From the NCBI RefSeq assembly GCF_000633255.1, contig NZ_AYMJ01000031.1, forward strand, positions 186,001-250,000: DNA of 64,000 nt. The letters run 5' to 3'. Both the position numbers and the translations under genes were made by a program. Shown in pieces: positions 42,299 through 51,515 of this stretch. Each line of letters opens with the position of its first letter. Position 1 is the first letter of the stretch. This DNA is from Pseudomonas sp. H1h (GTDB lineage: Bacteria; Pseudomonadota; Gammaproteobacteria; Pseudomonadales; Pseudomonadaceae). The notes under the pieces are model-generated. The model did no database searches, was not told the origin of the DNA, and saw only the letters and a program-made list of their open reading frames with translations.

Positions 42299-43645
42299 AT
42301 GAAATCCTATGAAGTCAATTTTGACGGTCTAGTGGGGCCGACCCATAACTACGGTGGTCTGTCCTACGGCAACGTTGCGTCCCAGAGCAACAGCCAGCAA
42401 TCCTCAAACCCGAAGGAAGCGGCGCTGCAAGGCCTGGCGAAAATGAAAGCGCTGATGGACATGGGCTTTCAGCAAGGCGTACTGGCGCCGCAGGAACGTC
42501 CGGACGTGGCCGCGTTGCGCCGTCTGGGTTTCAGTGGCACCGACGCGCAAGTGATCGAGCGGGCTGCGAAAGAAGCCATGCCGTTGTTGGTTGCCAGTTG
42601 CTCGGCGTCGAGCATGTGGGTGGCCAACGCCGCCACGGTCAGCCCGAGTGCCGACACCGCTGACGGTCGCGTGCATTTCACCGCCGCCAACCTCAATTGC
42701 AAATATCACCGCAGCATCGAGCATCCGACGACCAGTCGCGTGCTCGGCGCGATGTTCGCCAATCAACAGCACTTCGCCCATCACGCCGCATTGCCGGCGG
42801 TGGCGCAGTTCGGCGACGAAGGCGCGGCCAACCACACGCGTTTCTGCCGTGAATACGGCGAAGCCGGTGTCGAGTTCTTCGTGTTCGGTCGCAGTGCGTT
42901 CGACACCCGTTACCCGGCACCGCAAAAGTACCCGGCACGCCAGACTCTGGAAGCCTCGCAAGCTGTTGCGCGTCTGCATGGTCTGCGTGACGACGGCGTG
43001 GTGTACGCCCAGCAGAATCCGAACGTGATCGATCAGGGCGTGTTCCACAATGACGTGATCGCCGTGGGTAACGGCGAGGCGCTGTTCTATCACGAGGACG
43101 CGTTCCTCGACACCGAACAGATGCTGGCAGAGCTGCAAGGCAAGCTCGCCAAGGTTGGCGGCAACTTCCAGTCGATCTGCGTGCCGCGTTCGGCGGTCAC
43201 CGTGGATGACGCGGTGCGCTCCTACCTGTTCAACAGCCAGTTGCTGTCGCGCCCTGATGGCTCGATGTTGCTGATCGTGCCGCAAGAGTGCCAGGCCAAC
43301 GAGCGCGTGTGGGCTTACCTGCAAAGCCTGACCAGCTCCGGCGGCCTGATCCGTGAAGTGAAAGTCTTCGACCTCAAGCAGAGCATGCAGAACGGCGGTG
43401 GCCCGGCATGCCTGCGACTGCGCGTCGCGCTCAACGAAACCGAGCTGGCGGCAGTCAACCCAGGGGTTATCATGACCGCACCGTTGTACGGTTCATTGAC
43501 CGCATGGGTTGAAAAGCACTACCGCGACCGCCTGAGCGAAACCGATCTGGCGGACCCGCAATTGCTGCTTGAATGCCGGACGGCACTGGATGAACTGACG
43601 CAAATCCTTAAACTGGGCTCGGTTTATCCATTCCAGATCAATTGA
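42299..43645 (+). CDS. aruB: Succinylarginine dihydrolase
   Basis: 448 residues of the AstB family (pentein fold). It has YEVNFDGLVGPTHNYGGLSYGN near the start and the catalytic Cys371 in QNGGGPACLRLRVAL near the C-terminus. It hydrolyses succinylarginine to succinylornithine, CO2 and ammonia (step 2). ATG 42299 with GTGGAG upstream is chosen over an in-frame TTG at 42260. Confidence 0.95.
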   Translation: MKSYEVNFDGLVGPTHNYGGLSYGNVASQSNSQQSSNPKEAALQGLAKMKALMDMGFQQGVLAPQERPDVAALRRLGFSGTDAQVIERAAKEAMPLLVASCSASSMWVANAATVSPSADTADGRVHFTAANLNCKYHRSIEHPTTSRVLGAMFANQQHFAHHAALPAVAQFGDEGAANHTRFCREYGEAGVEFFVFGRSAFDTRYPAPQKYPARQTLEASQAVARLHGLRDDGVVYAQQNPNVIDQGVFHNDVIAVGNGEALFYHEDAFLDTEQMLAELQGKLAKVGGNFQSICVPRSAVTVDDAVRSYLFNSQLLSRPDGSMLLIVPQECQANERVWAYLQSLTSSGGLIREVKVFDLKQSMQNGGGPACLRLRVALNETELAAVNPGVIMTAPLYGSLTAWVEKHYRDRLSETDLADPQLLLECRTALDELTQILKLGSVYPFQIN

Positions 43646-43707
43646 TGGCCGGCGCGTCGCCTGAACGCGACGCGCGGCTTTTCTCCCTGACAGAGCGTAA
43701 AAAAGAC

Positions 43708-43998
43708 ATGAGCGATTCCCTGCGGCTGATCCTTGAAGACACCGACGGCAAGCAACTGGAAACTTCCTGCACCCGCGTCGCGGTCATGTGGCAAGGCAAA
43801 GAACTGTGGATCCAGCAGGACGGTCGCGGCCAGTTGCTGATCGGCGTGGACGTCGAAGAGGGTGACGAAGAGTACGCCAACCTGCTGCTGCGCCCATTGG
43901 CAACTAATCTGGTAAGTCTGCAACTGGAAATGGAACCGGCTGACGTCGGCGACGACGAAGACCACGTGCACGGCCCGGATTGCAACCACGACCACTAA
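43708..43998 (+). CDS. Conserved small acidic protein within the aru operon
   Basis: 96 residues. It is acidic throughout (VEEGDEEYANLL, DVGDDEDHVHGPDCNHDH). The His/Asp/Cys-rich tail could bind a metal. A homologue lies at the same place between aruB and aruE in P. aeruginosa, without a known role. Start 43708 gives a compact domain; the frame extends to 43642. The ribosome site is weak. The gene ends 12 bases before aruE, so it is likely co-translated with it. Confidence 0.78.
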   Translation: MSDSLRLILEDTDGKQLETSCTRVAVMWQGKELWIQQDGRGQLLIGVDVEEGDEEYANLLLRPLATNLVSLQLEMEPADVGDDEDHVHGPDCNHDH

Positions 43999-44010
43999 GG
44001 AAACCGCTCT

Positions 44011-45021
44011 ATGCTCGCCCTCGGCAAACTGCTTGAACTGACCCTCGCCGGCCGCGAACCGGCGGAGAAGACTCAACTGACTGTCGAAGGCGTGCGCATG
44101 CGCTGGTTGAGCGAGGGTGCGCTGGAAGTCCGGCCACCCGAAGCGCGTGACAATGGCCTGGATCTGCTGCTGTCGGCAGGCATCCACGGCAATGAAACAG
44201 CGCCGATCGAATTGCTCGATCGACTGCTGCATGACATCGCTCGCGGCGATCTGAAACCGCGTGCACGCATTCTGTTCCTGTTCGGCAATCCGGAGGCGAT
44301 TCGCAAGGGCGAACGCTTCGTCGAGCAGGACGTCAATCGGCTGTTCAACGGCCGTCATGAACAAACCAGCGGTTCCGAAGCCATACGTGCCTGTGAGCTG
44401 GAACGCCTGGCAGCGAGCTTCTTCAACCTGCCGGATCGTCAGCGTCTGCACTACGACCTGCACACGGCGATTCGCGGCTCGAAGATCGAGCAGTTCGCTT
44501 TGTATCCGTGGAAGGAAGGTCGCCAGCATTCGCGCCGCGAACTGGCGCGCTTGCGTGCCGCCGGCATGGAAGCGGTGCTGCTGCAGAACAAACCTTCGAT
44601 CGTGTTCAGCGCCTACACCTACGACAAGCTGGGGGCCGAGGCCTTCACTCTGGAGTTGGGCAAGGCGCGGCCGTTCGGGCAGAACGAAGGTGTGGATGTG
44701 TCGCGGCTGGAAACCCGTCTGAAGCAGATCATCGAAGGCACTGAGCCTGATATGGCTGAACAAGGCCTGGACGGCTTGCAGCTGTTCAGCGTCGCGCGGG
44801 AAATCATCAAGCACAGCGATGCCTTCCGCCTGAACCTGCCGCAGGATATCGAGAACTTTTCTGAATTGGATGTGGGTTATCTGCTGGCCGAAGATCTGGC
44901 CAATACCCGCTGGGTCATCGAGGAAGAGGGCGCGCGGATCATCTTTCCTAATCCGAAGGTCAAGAACGGCCTGCGCGCCGGCATCCTGATCGTGCCGAGC
45001 ACTGACGAACACTTATCCTGA
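44011..45021 (+). CDS. aruE: Succinylglutamate desuccinylase
   Basis: 336 residues, a zinc-dependent AstE. The HGNETAPIELLDRLL segment holds the first zinc ligands (His and Glu) and HYDLHTAIRGSKIEQFALYP the third His. It releases glutamate and succinate, the last step of the pathway. AAGGAAA precedes the ATG. It is a homologue of AotO in the same cluster. No clear terminator follows, only a REPIN. Confidence 0.95.
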   Translation: MLALGKLLELTLAGREPAEKTQLTVEGVRMRWLSEGALEVRPPEARDNGLDLLLSAGIHGNETAPIELLDRLLHDIARGDLKPRARILFLFGNPEAIRKGERFVEQDVNRLFNGRHEQTSGSEAIRACELERLAASFFNLPDRQRLHYDLHTAIRGSKIEQFALYPWKEGRQHSRRELARLRAAGMEAVLLQNKPSIVFSAYTYDKLGAEAFTLELGKARPFGQNEGVDVSRLETRLKQIIEGTEPDMAEQGLDGLQLFSVAREIIKHSDAFRLNLPQDIENFSELDVGYLLAEDLANTRWVIEEEGARIIFPNPKVKNGLRAGILIVPSTDEHLS

Positions 45022-45038
45022 GAACGTCTCAGACCCGA

Positions 45039-45127
45039 TGTGGGAGCGGGCTTGCTCGCGAAAGCGGTGTTTCAGTGACGAATCTGTTTACTGACACACG
45101 GCTTTCGCGAGCAAGCCCGCTCCCACA
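45039..45127. repeat. REPIN after aruE
   Basis: GTGGGAGCGGGCTTGCTCGC and its inverse surround a spacer (GTTTCAGTGACGAATC, TACTGACACA) related to those at 30611 and 38435. Confidence 0.9.
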
Positions 45128-45172
45128 TTTGGATTTGAGTGAGGTTTGGGGCCTCACTCGATCCGTATAGGG

Positions 45173-45682
45173 TCAGACCGCTACAGCCCGTGGCTCACTG
45201 CGACGCAGCGCGCGGACCTTGTGCAGCGTATCGGCGCAGGTTCTGGCCGCTTCCTGACCCTTGTGCACAAAGTGCTCGAAGAAGAACTTCTGATGCTCGT
45301 CACCGGCATGGAAGTGATGCGGGGTCAGGGATACCGAGAACACCGGCACTTCGGTTTCCAGTTGCACCTGCATCAGGCCACTGACCACTGACTGGGCGAC
45401 GAACTCGTGACGGTAGATGCCGCCGTCCACGACCAGGGCTGCCGCGACAATACCGGCATAACGACCGGTCTTGGCCAGCAACTTGGCGTGCAGAGGCATT
45501 TCAAAGGCGCCGCCGACTTCGAAGATGTCGATGTCCGATTCCTGATAGCCCAAGGCAATCATTTCGGCGACGAAGCCTTTACGGCTCTGGTCGACGATTT
45601 CCTTGTGCCAGCAGGCCTGGATGAACGCGATGCGCTCGCCGTGAGGGTGTTTGGATTTGCTGTCGATAGCGGTGGGTTGCAT
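45173..45682 (-). CDS. 6,7-dimethyl-8-ribityllumazine synthase, second-type (RibH2-like)
   Basis: 169 residues. The lumazine synthase core is recognised from RIAFIQACWHKEIVDQSRKGFVAEM, DIFEVGGAFEMPLHAKLLAKTGRYAGIVAAALVVDGGIYRHEFVAQSVVSGLMQVQLETEVPVFSVSLTPHHF. It condenses the pyrimidinedione and dihydroxybutanone phosphate to the riboflavin precursor. The N-terminus and divergent active-site segment fit the RibH2 type rather than the ribH of the main rib operon. An FMN riboswitch lies 97 bases upstream. ACAGGAG precedes the ATG. Confidence 0.88.
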   Translation of the reverse strand: MQPTAIDSKSKHPHGERIAFIQACWHKEIVDQSRKGFVAEMIALGYQESDIDIFEVGGAFEMPLHAKLLAKTGRYAGIVAAALVVDGGIYRHEFVAQSVVSGLMQVQLETEVPVFSVSLTPHHFHAGDEHQKFFFEHFVHKGQEAARTCADTLHKVRALRRSEPRAVAV

Positions 45683-45778
45683 GTTCTGACTCCTGTTTGT
45701 GTGAAAAACAGGGCGTTATGAATCGAAAGGGATTCAAGGGTGCGCGCGCGCAACATCGCGCGGACGGCCCTTTGGCGT

Positions 45779-45949
45779 TAATCCCGTTCTCTCTTCATCC
45801 GGACTATGACCGTCGGCCCCGGAATCACACCGGGTCTGCTGACCTTGCCGCCGTGCACCGCAAATGCCGTGTCGTCGCCAAGCGCTCGCGGGCTATGCGC
45901 ATTGCGCGCAATTACCGCCGGTGGGGAATTGCACCCCGCCCTGAGAACG
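45779..45949 (-). promoter_or_regulatory. FMN riboswitch (RFN element)
   Basis: On the minus strand the conserved RFN segments appear in order: TCAGGGCGGGGTGCAATTCC, CACCGGCGGTAAT, GCCCGCGAGCGC, GGTCAGCAGACCCGG, GTGATTCCGGGGCCGACGGT and CATAGTCCGGATGAAGAGAG. It precedes the RibH2-like gene. Downstream, GCGCGATGTTGCGCGCGC (45747-45764) can fold and may form part of the expression platform; no T-run follows, so translational control is likelier than termination. Confidence 0.93.
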
Positions 45950-46014
45950 TTTTGGCCGCCCTTTCTCGGGCGGCGCAGCGTTTTTATCACATATTTTCAG
46001 GGCTTGCACAGAAC

Positions 46015-46104
46015 CTGTGGGAGCGAGCCTGCTCGCGAAAGCAATGTGTCAGTCAGCAGATGTGTCACTGACAAACCGCTTTCGTGAGCAGGCTCGCTCC
46101 CACA
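46015..46104. repeat. REPIN before ltaE
   Basis: GTGGGAGCGAGCCTGCTCGC and its near-inverse (TTCGTGAGCAGGCTCGCTCC, one mismatch) flank a spacer with GTCAGTCAGC and CACTGACA. Confidence 0.88.
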
Positions 46105-46228
46105 TGGATGTCGCGTTCACAAGAAGTAACCTGACCTTTTTGCGCTGAAGGGTTGATTAATCGGTGCGAGAACCGCAGTAATTGACCTTCGTAAAGGGAT
46201 TTCCCCTGCTGACTCTGAGGCCAGGTTC

Positions 46229-47233
46229 ATGAGCGTTATCGATCTTCGCAGCGACACCGTCACCCAACCGACTCCCGCCATGCTCGAGGCGATGACTGCC
46301 GCCGCCACCGGTGATGACGTGTACGGCGAAGATCCGACGGTCAATCGTCTGGAAGCGGAACTGGCGAAGCGCCTGGGTTTCGCCGCCGCGCTGTTCGTGC
46401 CCACCGGCACCATGAGCAACCTGCTGGGCCTGATGGCCCATTGCGAGCGCGGTGACGAATACATCGTCGGCCAACAGGCGCACACCTATAAGTACGAGGG
46501 TGGTGGCGCGGCGGTGCTCGGTTCGATCCAGCCGCAGCCGCTGGAGTTGCAGGCCGATGGTTCGCTGGATCTTGAGCAGGTGGCCGCAGCGATCAAGCCG
46601 GACGACTTCCATTTCGCCCGCACGCGTCTGCTGGCGCTGGAAAACACCATGCAAGGCAAGGTGCTGCCGCTGGAGTATCTGGCCCGGGCGCGTCAGTTCA
46701 CTCAGGACCGTGGCCTGGCGCTGCACCTGGACGGCGCGCGCCTGTACAACGCGGCGGTCAAGCTGGGCGTGGATGCCCGGGAGATCACCCGGCATTTCGA
46801 TTCGGTGTCGGTGTGCCTGTCCAAAGGCCTCGGTGCGCCGGTGGGCTCGGTGCTGTGCGGTTCAGCCGAGTTGATCGGCAAGGCTCGTCGTCTGCGCAAG
46901 ATGGTCGGCGGTGGCATGCGGCAGGCCGGATTGCTGGCGGCGGCGGGGCTGTATGCGCTGGAGCACAACGTTCAGCGCCTGGCGGACGATCACGCCAATG
47001 CGCAATTGCTGGCCGAAGGCTTGCGCGAAGCCGGGTACAGCGTTGAACCGGTGCAGACCAACATGGTTTACGTGCAAATGGGCGACCAGGCCGAAGCACT
47101 CAAGACGTTTGCCGCCGAGCGCGGGATCAAGTTGAGCGCTGCTGCGCGTCTGCGCATGGTTACGCACATGGACGTCAATCGCTCGCAAATCGAGCAGGTG
47201 ATCGCGACATTCGTCGAGTTTTCGCGCAAGTGA
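46229..47233 (+). CDS. ltaE: Low-specificity L-threonine aldolase
   Basis: 334 residues, a fold-type I PLP enzyme. It opens IDLRSDTVTQPTPAMLEAM and has HLDGARLYNAAVKLGV and the PLP Lys199 in SVCLSKGLGAPVGS. It cleaves threonine and allo-threonine to glycine and acetaldehyde. The position just upstream of alaS-lysC agrees with the P. aeruginosa order. Confidence 0.93.
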   Translation: MSVIDLRSDTVTQPTPAMLEAMTAAATGDDVYGEDPTVNRLEAELAKRLGFAAALFVPTGTMSNLLGLMAHCERGDEYIVGQQAHTYKYEGGGAAVLGSIQPQPLELQADGSLDLEQVAAAIKPDDFHFARTRLLALENTMQGKVLPLEYLARARQFTQDRGLALHLDGARLYNAAVKLGVDAREITRHFDSVSVCLSKGLGAPVGSVLCGSAELIGKARRLRKMVGGGMRQAGLLAAAGLYALEHNVQRLADDHANAQLLAEGLREAGYSVEPVQTNMVYVQMGDQAEALKTFAAERGIKLSAAARLRMVTHMDVNRSQIEQVIATFVEFSRK

Positions 47234-47277
47234 CAGCGTTAGCCGTCCAATTGACCGTTACTATCGTATAAACACGC

Positions 47278-47305
47278 TGTACCCCGCGCGAAGGGCCGAT
47301 ATAAT
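47278..47305 (+). promoter_or_regulatory. Sigma-70-like promoter of alaS
   Basis: TGTACC (47278-47283), 16 bases, then a perfect TATAAT (47300-47305), about 75 bases before the alaS ATG. The -35 match is moderate. Confidence 0.6.
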
Positions 47306-47379
47306 GCGGCCCTTTGCCGTCGTTTCGTCTGTTGACGTTTCGTACAGGCCTTTGGCCGCAGCCTCCGTGGAAGAACCTA

Positions 47380-49998
47380 ATGAAAAGCGCAGAAATCCGT
47401 GAAGCCTTCCTTCGCTTCTTCGAAGAGCAAGGCCACACCCGTGTAGCCTCCAGCTCTTTGATTCCGGGCAACGACCCAACCCTGCTGTTCACCAACGCGG
47501 GGATGAACCAGTTCAAGGACTGCTTCCTGGGCCAGGAAAAGCGCGCGTACACCCGCGCAACCAGCAGCCAGAAGTGCGTGCGTGCCGGTGGCAAGAACAG
47601 CGACCTGGAAAACGTCGGCTATACCGCTCGTCACCACACATTCTTCGAAATGCTCGGTAACTTCAGCTTCGGCGACTATTTCAAGCACGATGCGATTACC
47701 TTCGCCTGGACCTTCCTGACCGGCGTGTTGAAGCTGCCGAAGGAAAAACTCTGGGTCACCGTGTACGCCTCTGACGACGAAGCGTATGACATCTGGACCC
47801 AGCAAATCGGCGTGCCGGTCGAGCGCATGATCCGCATCGGCGACAACAAAGGCGCGCCTTACGCGTCCGACAACTTCTGGACCATGGGTGATACCGGCCC
47901 GTGCGGCCCATGCACCGAGATTTTCTACGATCACGGCGACCACATCTGGGGCGGCCCACCGGGTTCGCCGGAAGAAGACGGCGACCGTTACATCGAGATC
48001 TGGAACAACGTGTTCATGCAGTTCAACCGCACCGCCGATGGCGTGTTGCATCCGTTGCCAGCGCCGTCGGTCGACACCGGCATGGGCCTGGAGCGGATCA
48101 GTGCGGTGATGCAGCACGTCAATTCCAACTATGACATCGACCTGTTCAAGAACCTGCTGAAGGCATCGGCCGAAGCCATCGGTTGCGAAAATGGCGATCA
48201 GTCTTCGCTGAAAGTGGTTTCCGACCACATCCGTTCGTGCGGCTTCCTGATCGCCGATGGCGTACTGCCATCCAACGAAGGTCGCGGCTATGTGCTGCGC
48301 CGGATCATTCGTCGCGCCTGCCGTCATGGCAACAAACTGGGCGCCACCGGCAGCTTCTTCTACAAGATCGTTGCCGCGCTGGTCGCCGAGATGGGCGAAG
48401 CCTTCCCGGAACTGAAGAAGCAGCAGAGCAACATCGAGCGCGTTCTCAAGGCCGAAGAAGAGCAGTTCTCCAAGACCCTGGAGCACGGCCTGAAAATTCT
48501 CGAGCAGGATCTGCTGGAACTCAAAGGCACCGTGGTGCCTGGCGACGTGGTGTTCAAACTCTACGACACCTACGGTTTCCCGATGGACCTGACCGCTGAC
48601 ATCGCTCGTGAGCGCGGCCTGACTGTCGATGAAGTCGGTTTCGAGCGTGAAATGGAAGCCCAGCGCGTTCGTGCGCGTTCGGCCAGTTCGTTCGGTCTGG
48701 ACTACAACACCCTGGTCAAGGTGGATGTGGCCACCGAGTTCACCGGTTACACCGACACCAGCGGTTCGGCGAAAATTGTCGCTATCTATAAAGATGGCCA
48801 GTCGGTCGACGTCTTGAATGAAGGCGAAGAGGCGGTGATCGTTCTGAATCAGACGCCGTTCTACGCTGAATCCGGCGGCCAGATCGGCGACTGCGGTTAT
48901 CTGAAGGCGGGCAATGCACGTTTCGACGTTCGCGACACCACCAAGACCGGCGGCGCATTCCTGCACCACGGTGTGCTGGACTCGGGCAGCCTGACCATCG
49001 GCGCTCCGGTGGAAACCCACGTCGATGCCGACGTGCGTCATGCGACTTCGTTGAACCACTCTGCTACTCACTTGCTGCACGCTGCCCTGCGTCAGGTCCT
49101 GGGTGAGCACGTTCAGCAGAAAGGTTCGTTGGTGGACAGCCAGCGTCTGCGATTCGACTTCAGCCACTTTGAAGCGATCAAGCCTGAGCAAATCAAGGCA
49201 CTGGAAGACATCGTCAACGCCGAGATCCGTAAGAACTCGGCGGTTGAAACCGAAGAAACCGATATCGAGACCGCCAAGCAGAAAGGCGCGATGGCGCTGT
49301 TCGGCGAGAAGTACGGCGACAACGTGCGCGTGCTGAGCATGGGCGGCGATTTCTCCGTCGAGCTGTGTGGCGGTATCCACGCCAACCGTACCGGCGACAT
49401 CGGCCTGCTGAAAATCATCAGCGAAGGCGGTGTGGCATCGGGCGTGCGTCGTATCGAGGCAGTCACCGGTGCTGCGGCACTGGCCTACTTGAACGCCGCA
49501 GAAGAACAACTCAAGGAAGCGGCCAGCCTGGTCAAGGGCAGCCGCGACAACCTGATCGACAAGCTGTCGGCAGTGCTGGAGCGCAACCGCGCGCTGGAAA
49601 AGCAACTCGAGCAGTTGCAAGCCAAGGCTGCCAGCGCCGCGGGCGACGATCTGTCGAACTCGGCAGTGGACGTCAAAGGCGTGAAGGTTCTGGCTGCACG
49701 TCTGGAGGGGCAGGACGGCAAGGCGCTGCTGGCGCTGGTCGATCAGCTGAAAAACAAACTCGGCCGCGCAGTGATCCTGCTCGGCAGTGTCCATGAGGAA
49801 AAGGTCGTACTGGTTGCAGGTGTAACCAAGGACCTGACTGGCCAACTCAAAGCCGGTGATTTGATGAAACAGGCTGCTGCGGCAGTGGGCGGGAAGGGCG
49901 GTGGTCGTCCGGACATGGCGCAGGGCGGCGGTGTCGACGCCGGCGCACTGGATGGCGCACTGGCGCTGACCGTTCCATTCGTCGAGCAGGGTTTATAA
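47380..49998 (+). CDS. alaS: Alanyl-tRNA synthetase
   Basis: 872 residues, the expected length. Order: class II aminoacylation core (KSAEIREAFLRFFEEQGHTRVASSSLIPGNDPTLLFTNAGMNQFKD), tRNA recognition region, editing domain with the zinc motifs HSATHLLHAAL and CGGIHANRTGDIG, and a C-terminal DHHA1 domain (GGKGGGRPDMAQGGG). ATG 47380 with GTGGAAGAA upstream is the start; the open frame begins at 47314. It charges tRNA-Ala and removes mischarged Ser/Gly. Confidence 0.97.
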   Translation: MKSAEIREAFLRFFEEQGHTRVASSSLIPGNDPTLLFTNAGMNQFKDCFLGQEKRAYTRATSSQKCVRAGGKNSDLENVGYTARHHTFFEMLGNFSFGDYFKHDAITFAWTFLTGVLKLPKEKLWVTVYASDDEAYDIWTQQIGVPVERMIRIGDNKGAPYASDNFWTMGDTGPCGPCTEIFYDHGDHIWGGPPGSPEEDGDRYIEIWNNVFMQFNRTADGVLHPLPAPSVDTGMGLERISAVMQHVNSNYDIDLFKNLLKASAEAIGCENGDQSSLKVVSDHIRSCGFLIADGVLPSNEGRGYVLRRIIRRACRHGNKLGATGSFFYKIVAALVAEMGEAFPELKKQQSNIERVLKAEEEQFSKTLEHGLKILEQDLLELKGTVVPGDVVFKLYDTYGFPMDLTADIARERGLTVDEVGFEREMEAQRVRARSASSFGLDYNTLVKVDVATEFTGYTDTSGSAKIVAIYKDGQSVDVLNEGEEAVIVLNQTPFYAESGGQIGDCGYLKAGNARFDVRDTTKTGGAFLHHGVLDSGSLTIGAPVETHVDADVRHATSLNHSATHLLHAALRQVLGEHVQQKGSLVDSQRLRFDFSHFEAIKPEQIKALEDIVNAEIRKNSAVETEETDIETAKQKGAMALFGEKYGDNVRVLSMGGDFSVELCGGIHANRTGDIGLLKIISEGGVASGVRRIEAVTGAAALAYLNAAEEQLKEAASLVKGSRDNLIDKLSAVLERNRALEKQLEQLQAKAASAAGDDLSNSAVDVKGVKVLAARLEGQDGKALLALVDQLKNKLGRAVILLGSVHEEKVVLVAGVTKDLTGQLKAGDLMKQAAAAVGGKGGGRPDMAQGGGVDAGALDGALALTVPFVEQGL

Positions 49999-50009
49999 GA
50001 CGGCCCGTC

Positions 50010-50034
50010 GGGCCCGCAGTCTAGTGGCGGGCCC
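50010..50034. terminator. GC hairpin between alaS and lysC
   Basis: GGGCCCGC / GCGGGCCC form an 8-bp stem with a 9-base loop. No T-run follows, so it may reduce rather than end transcription. Confidence 0.5.
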
Positions 50035-50088
50035 GGCGGCTGTTCGAGTGATTATTGGGCGCCCTTCATGGGCAGAGGCGGCTTTGAA

Positions 50089-51330
50089 ATGGCTTTGATC
50101 GTACAGAAATTTGGAGGCACCTCGGTCGGTACTGTCGAGAGAATCGAGCAGGTCGCCGACAAGGTTAAGAAATTCCGCGATGCCGGCGATGACCTGGTGG
50201 TTGTGCTGTCTGCAATGAGCGGCGAAACCAACCGTCTGATCGATCTGGCCAAGCAAATCAGTGGTGACGTGCAGCCGGTTCCGCGTGAACTGGACGTGAT
50301 CGTTTCCACTGGTGAGCAGGTGACGATTGCCCTGTTGGCCATGGCGCTGATCAAGCGCGGTGTGCCGGCGGTGTCGTATACCGGTAATCAGGTGCGGATC
50401 CTGACGGACAGTGCGCACAATAAAGCGCGTATCTTGCAGATTGATGACCAGAAGATTCGCGGTGATCTGAAAGCAGGTCGCGTGGTGGTTGTCGCCGGTT
50501 TCCAGGGCGTCGACGAGCACGGCAACATCACCACCCTCGGCCGTGGCGGTTCCGACACCACGGGCGTGGCACTGGCGGCTGCATTGAAGGCTGATGAATG
50601 CCAGATCTACACCGACGTCGATGGTGTGTACACCACTGACCCGCGTGTGGTGCCGGTCGCTCAGCGTCTGGACAAGATCACCTTCGAAGAGATGCTGGAA
50701 ATGGCCAGCCTCGGTTCCAAGGTGCTGCAGATCCGCGCGGTGGAATTCGCCGGCAAGTACAACGTTCCGCTGCGCGTACTGCACAGCTTCAAGGAGGGTC
50801 CGGGCACCCTCATTACTATTGATGAAGAGGAAACCATGGAACAGCCGATCATCTCCGGCATCGCTTTCAACCGCGATGAAGCCAAGCTGACCATCCGTGG
50901 CGTGCCAGACACCCCGGGCGTGGCGTTCAAGATTCTCGGCCCGATCAGTGCCGCGAACATCGAAGTCGACATGATCGTGCAGAACGTTGCGCACGATAAC
51001 ACCACTGACTTCACCTTCACCGTGCACCGCAACGACTACCAGGCCGCACAGACCGTGCTGGAAAACACCGCTCGCGAGATCGGTGCCCGTGAAGTCGTAG
51101 GCGATACCAAGATTGCCAAGGTCTCGATCGTCGGCGTCGGCATGCGTTCCCACGCAGGCGTGGCCAGCCGCATGTTCGAATCCCTGGCCAAGGAAAGCAT
51201 CAACATCCAGATGATCTCGACTTCGGAAATCAAGGTTTCCGTGGTGATCGAAGAGAAGTACCTGGAACTGGCCGTGCGCGCCCTGCACACGGCTTTCGAA
51301 CTGGACGCTCCCGCCCGTCAGGGCGAGTAA
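50089..51330 (+). CDS. lysC: Aspartate kinase
   Basis: 413 residues. The kinase domain shows ALIVQKFGGTSVGTVERI, STGEQVTIALLAMAL and GRGGSDTTGVALAAALKADECQIYTDVDGVYTTDPR. Two ACT domains follow (ISGIAFNRDEAKLTIRGVPDTPGVAFKIL and VSIVGVGMRSHAGVASRMFESLAKESINIQMISTSEIK), the site of lysine/threonine feedback. It starts the aspartate-family amino-acid pathway. An internal in-frame ATG region near the ACT domains could give a separate beta subunit as in some relatives; this is not proved by sequence. Confidence 0.96.
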   Translation: MALIVQKFGGTSVGTVERIEQVADKVKKFRDAGDDLVVVLSAMSGETNRLIDLAKQISGDVQPVPRELDVIVSTGEQVTIALLAMALIKRGVPAVSYTGNQVRILTDSAHNKARILQIDDQKIRGDLKAGRVVVVAGFQGVDEHGNITTLGRGGSDTTGVALAAALKADECQIYTDVDGVYTTDPRVVPVAQRLDKITFEEMLEMASLGSKVLQIRAVEFAGKYNVPLRVLHSFKEGPGTLITIDEEETMEQPIISGIAFNRDEAKLTIRGVPDTPGVAFKILGPISAANIEVDMIVQNVAHDNTTDFTFTVHRNDYQAAQTVLENTAREIGAREVVGDTKIAKVSIVGVGMRSHAGVASRMFESLAKESINIQMISTSEIKVSVVIEEKYLELAVRALHTAFELDAPARQGE

Positions 51331-51342
51331 TCCGGTCACCTG

Positions 51343-51376
51343 AAGGGCGCGGTCTGACCGCGCCCTTTATTTTTTG
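51343..51376. terminator. Terminator after lysC
   Basis: AAGGGCGCGGT / ACCGCGCCCTT forms an 11-bp stem with a CTG loop, followed by TATTTTTT. Confidence 0.9.
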
Positions 51377-51515
51377 AATGGCGCGAGCCCTGAACTGTTC
51401 TTTTGCTCGCGCTGGTCAATACTCAGGCATGTAGGGCTACGATCGCTCCGGTTGTAGGTCGGGTGCCTTTTTTTTGCAGACTGTTGTCCCTGAAGAATTG
51501 CGTGAGGAGAAAGGT

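Noticed and set aside
47377..49845. Minus-strand frame of 822 codons opposite alaS
   Set aside because: Antisense shadow of alaS, which has full family identity; no ribosome site or known motif.
49993..51339. Minus-strand frame of 448 codons opposite lysC
   Set aside because: Antisense shadow; lysC is unambiguous on the plus strand.
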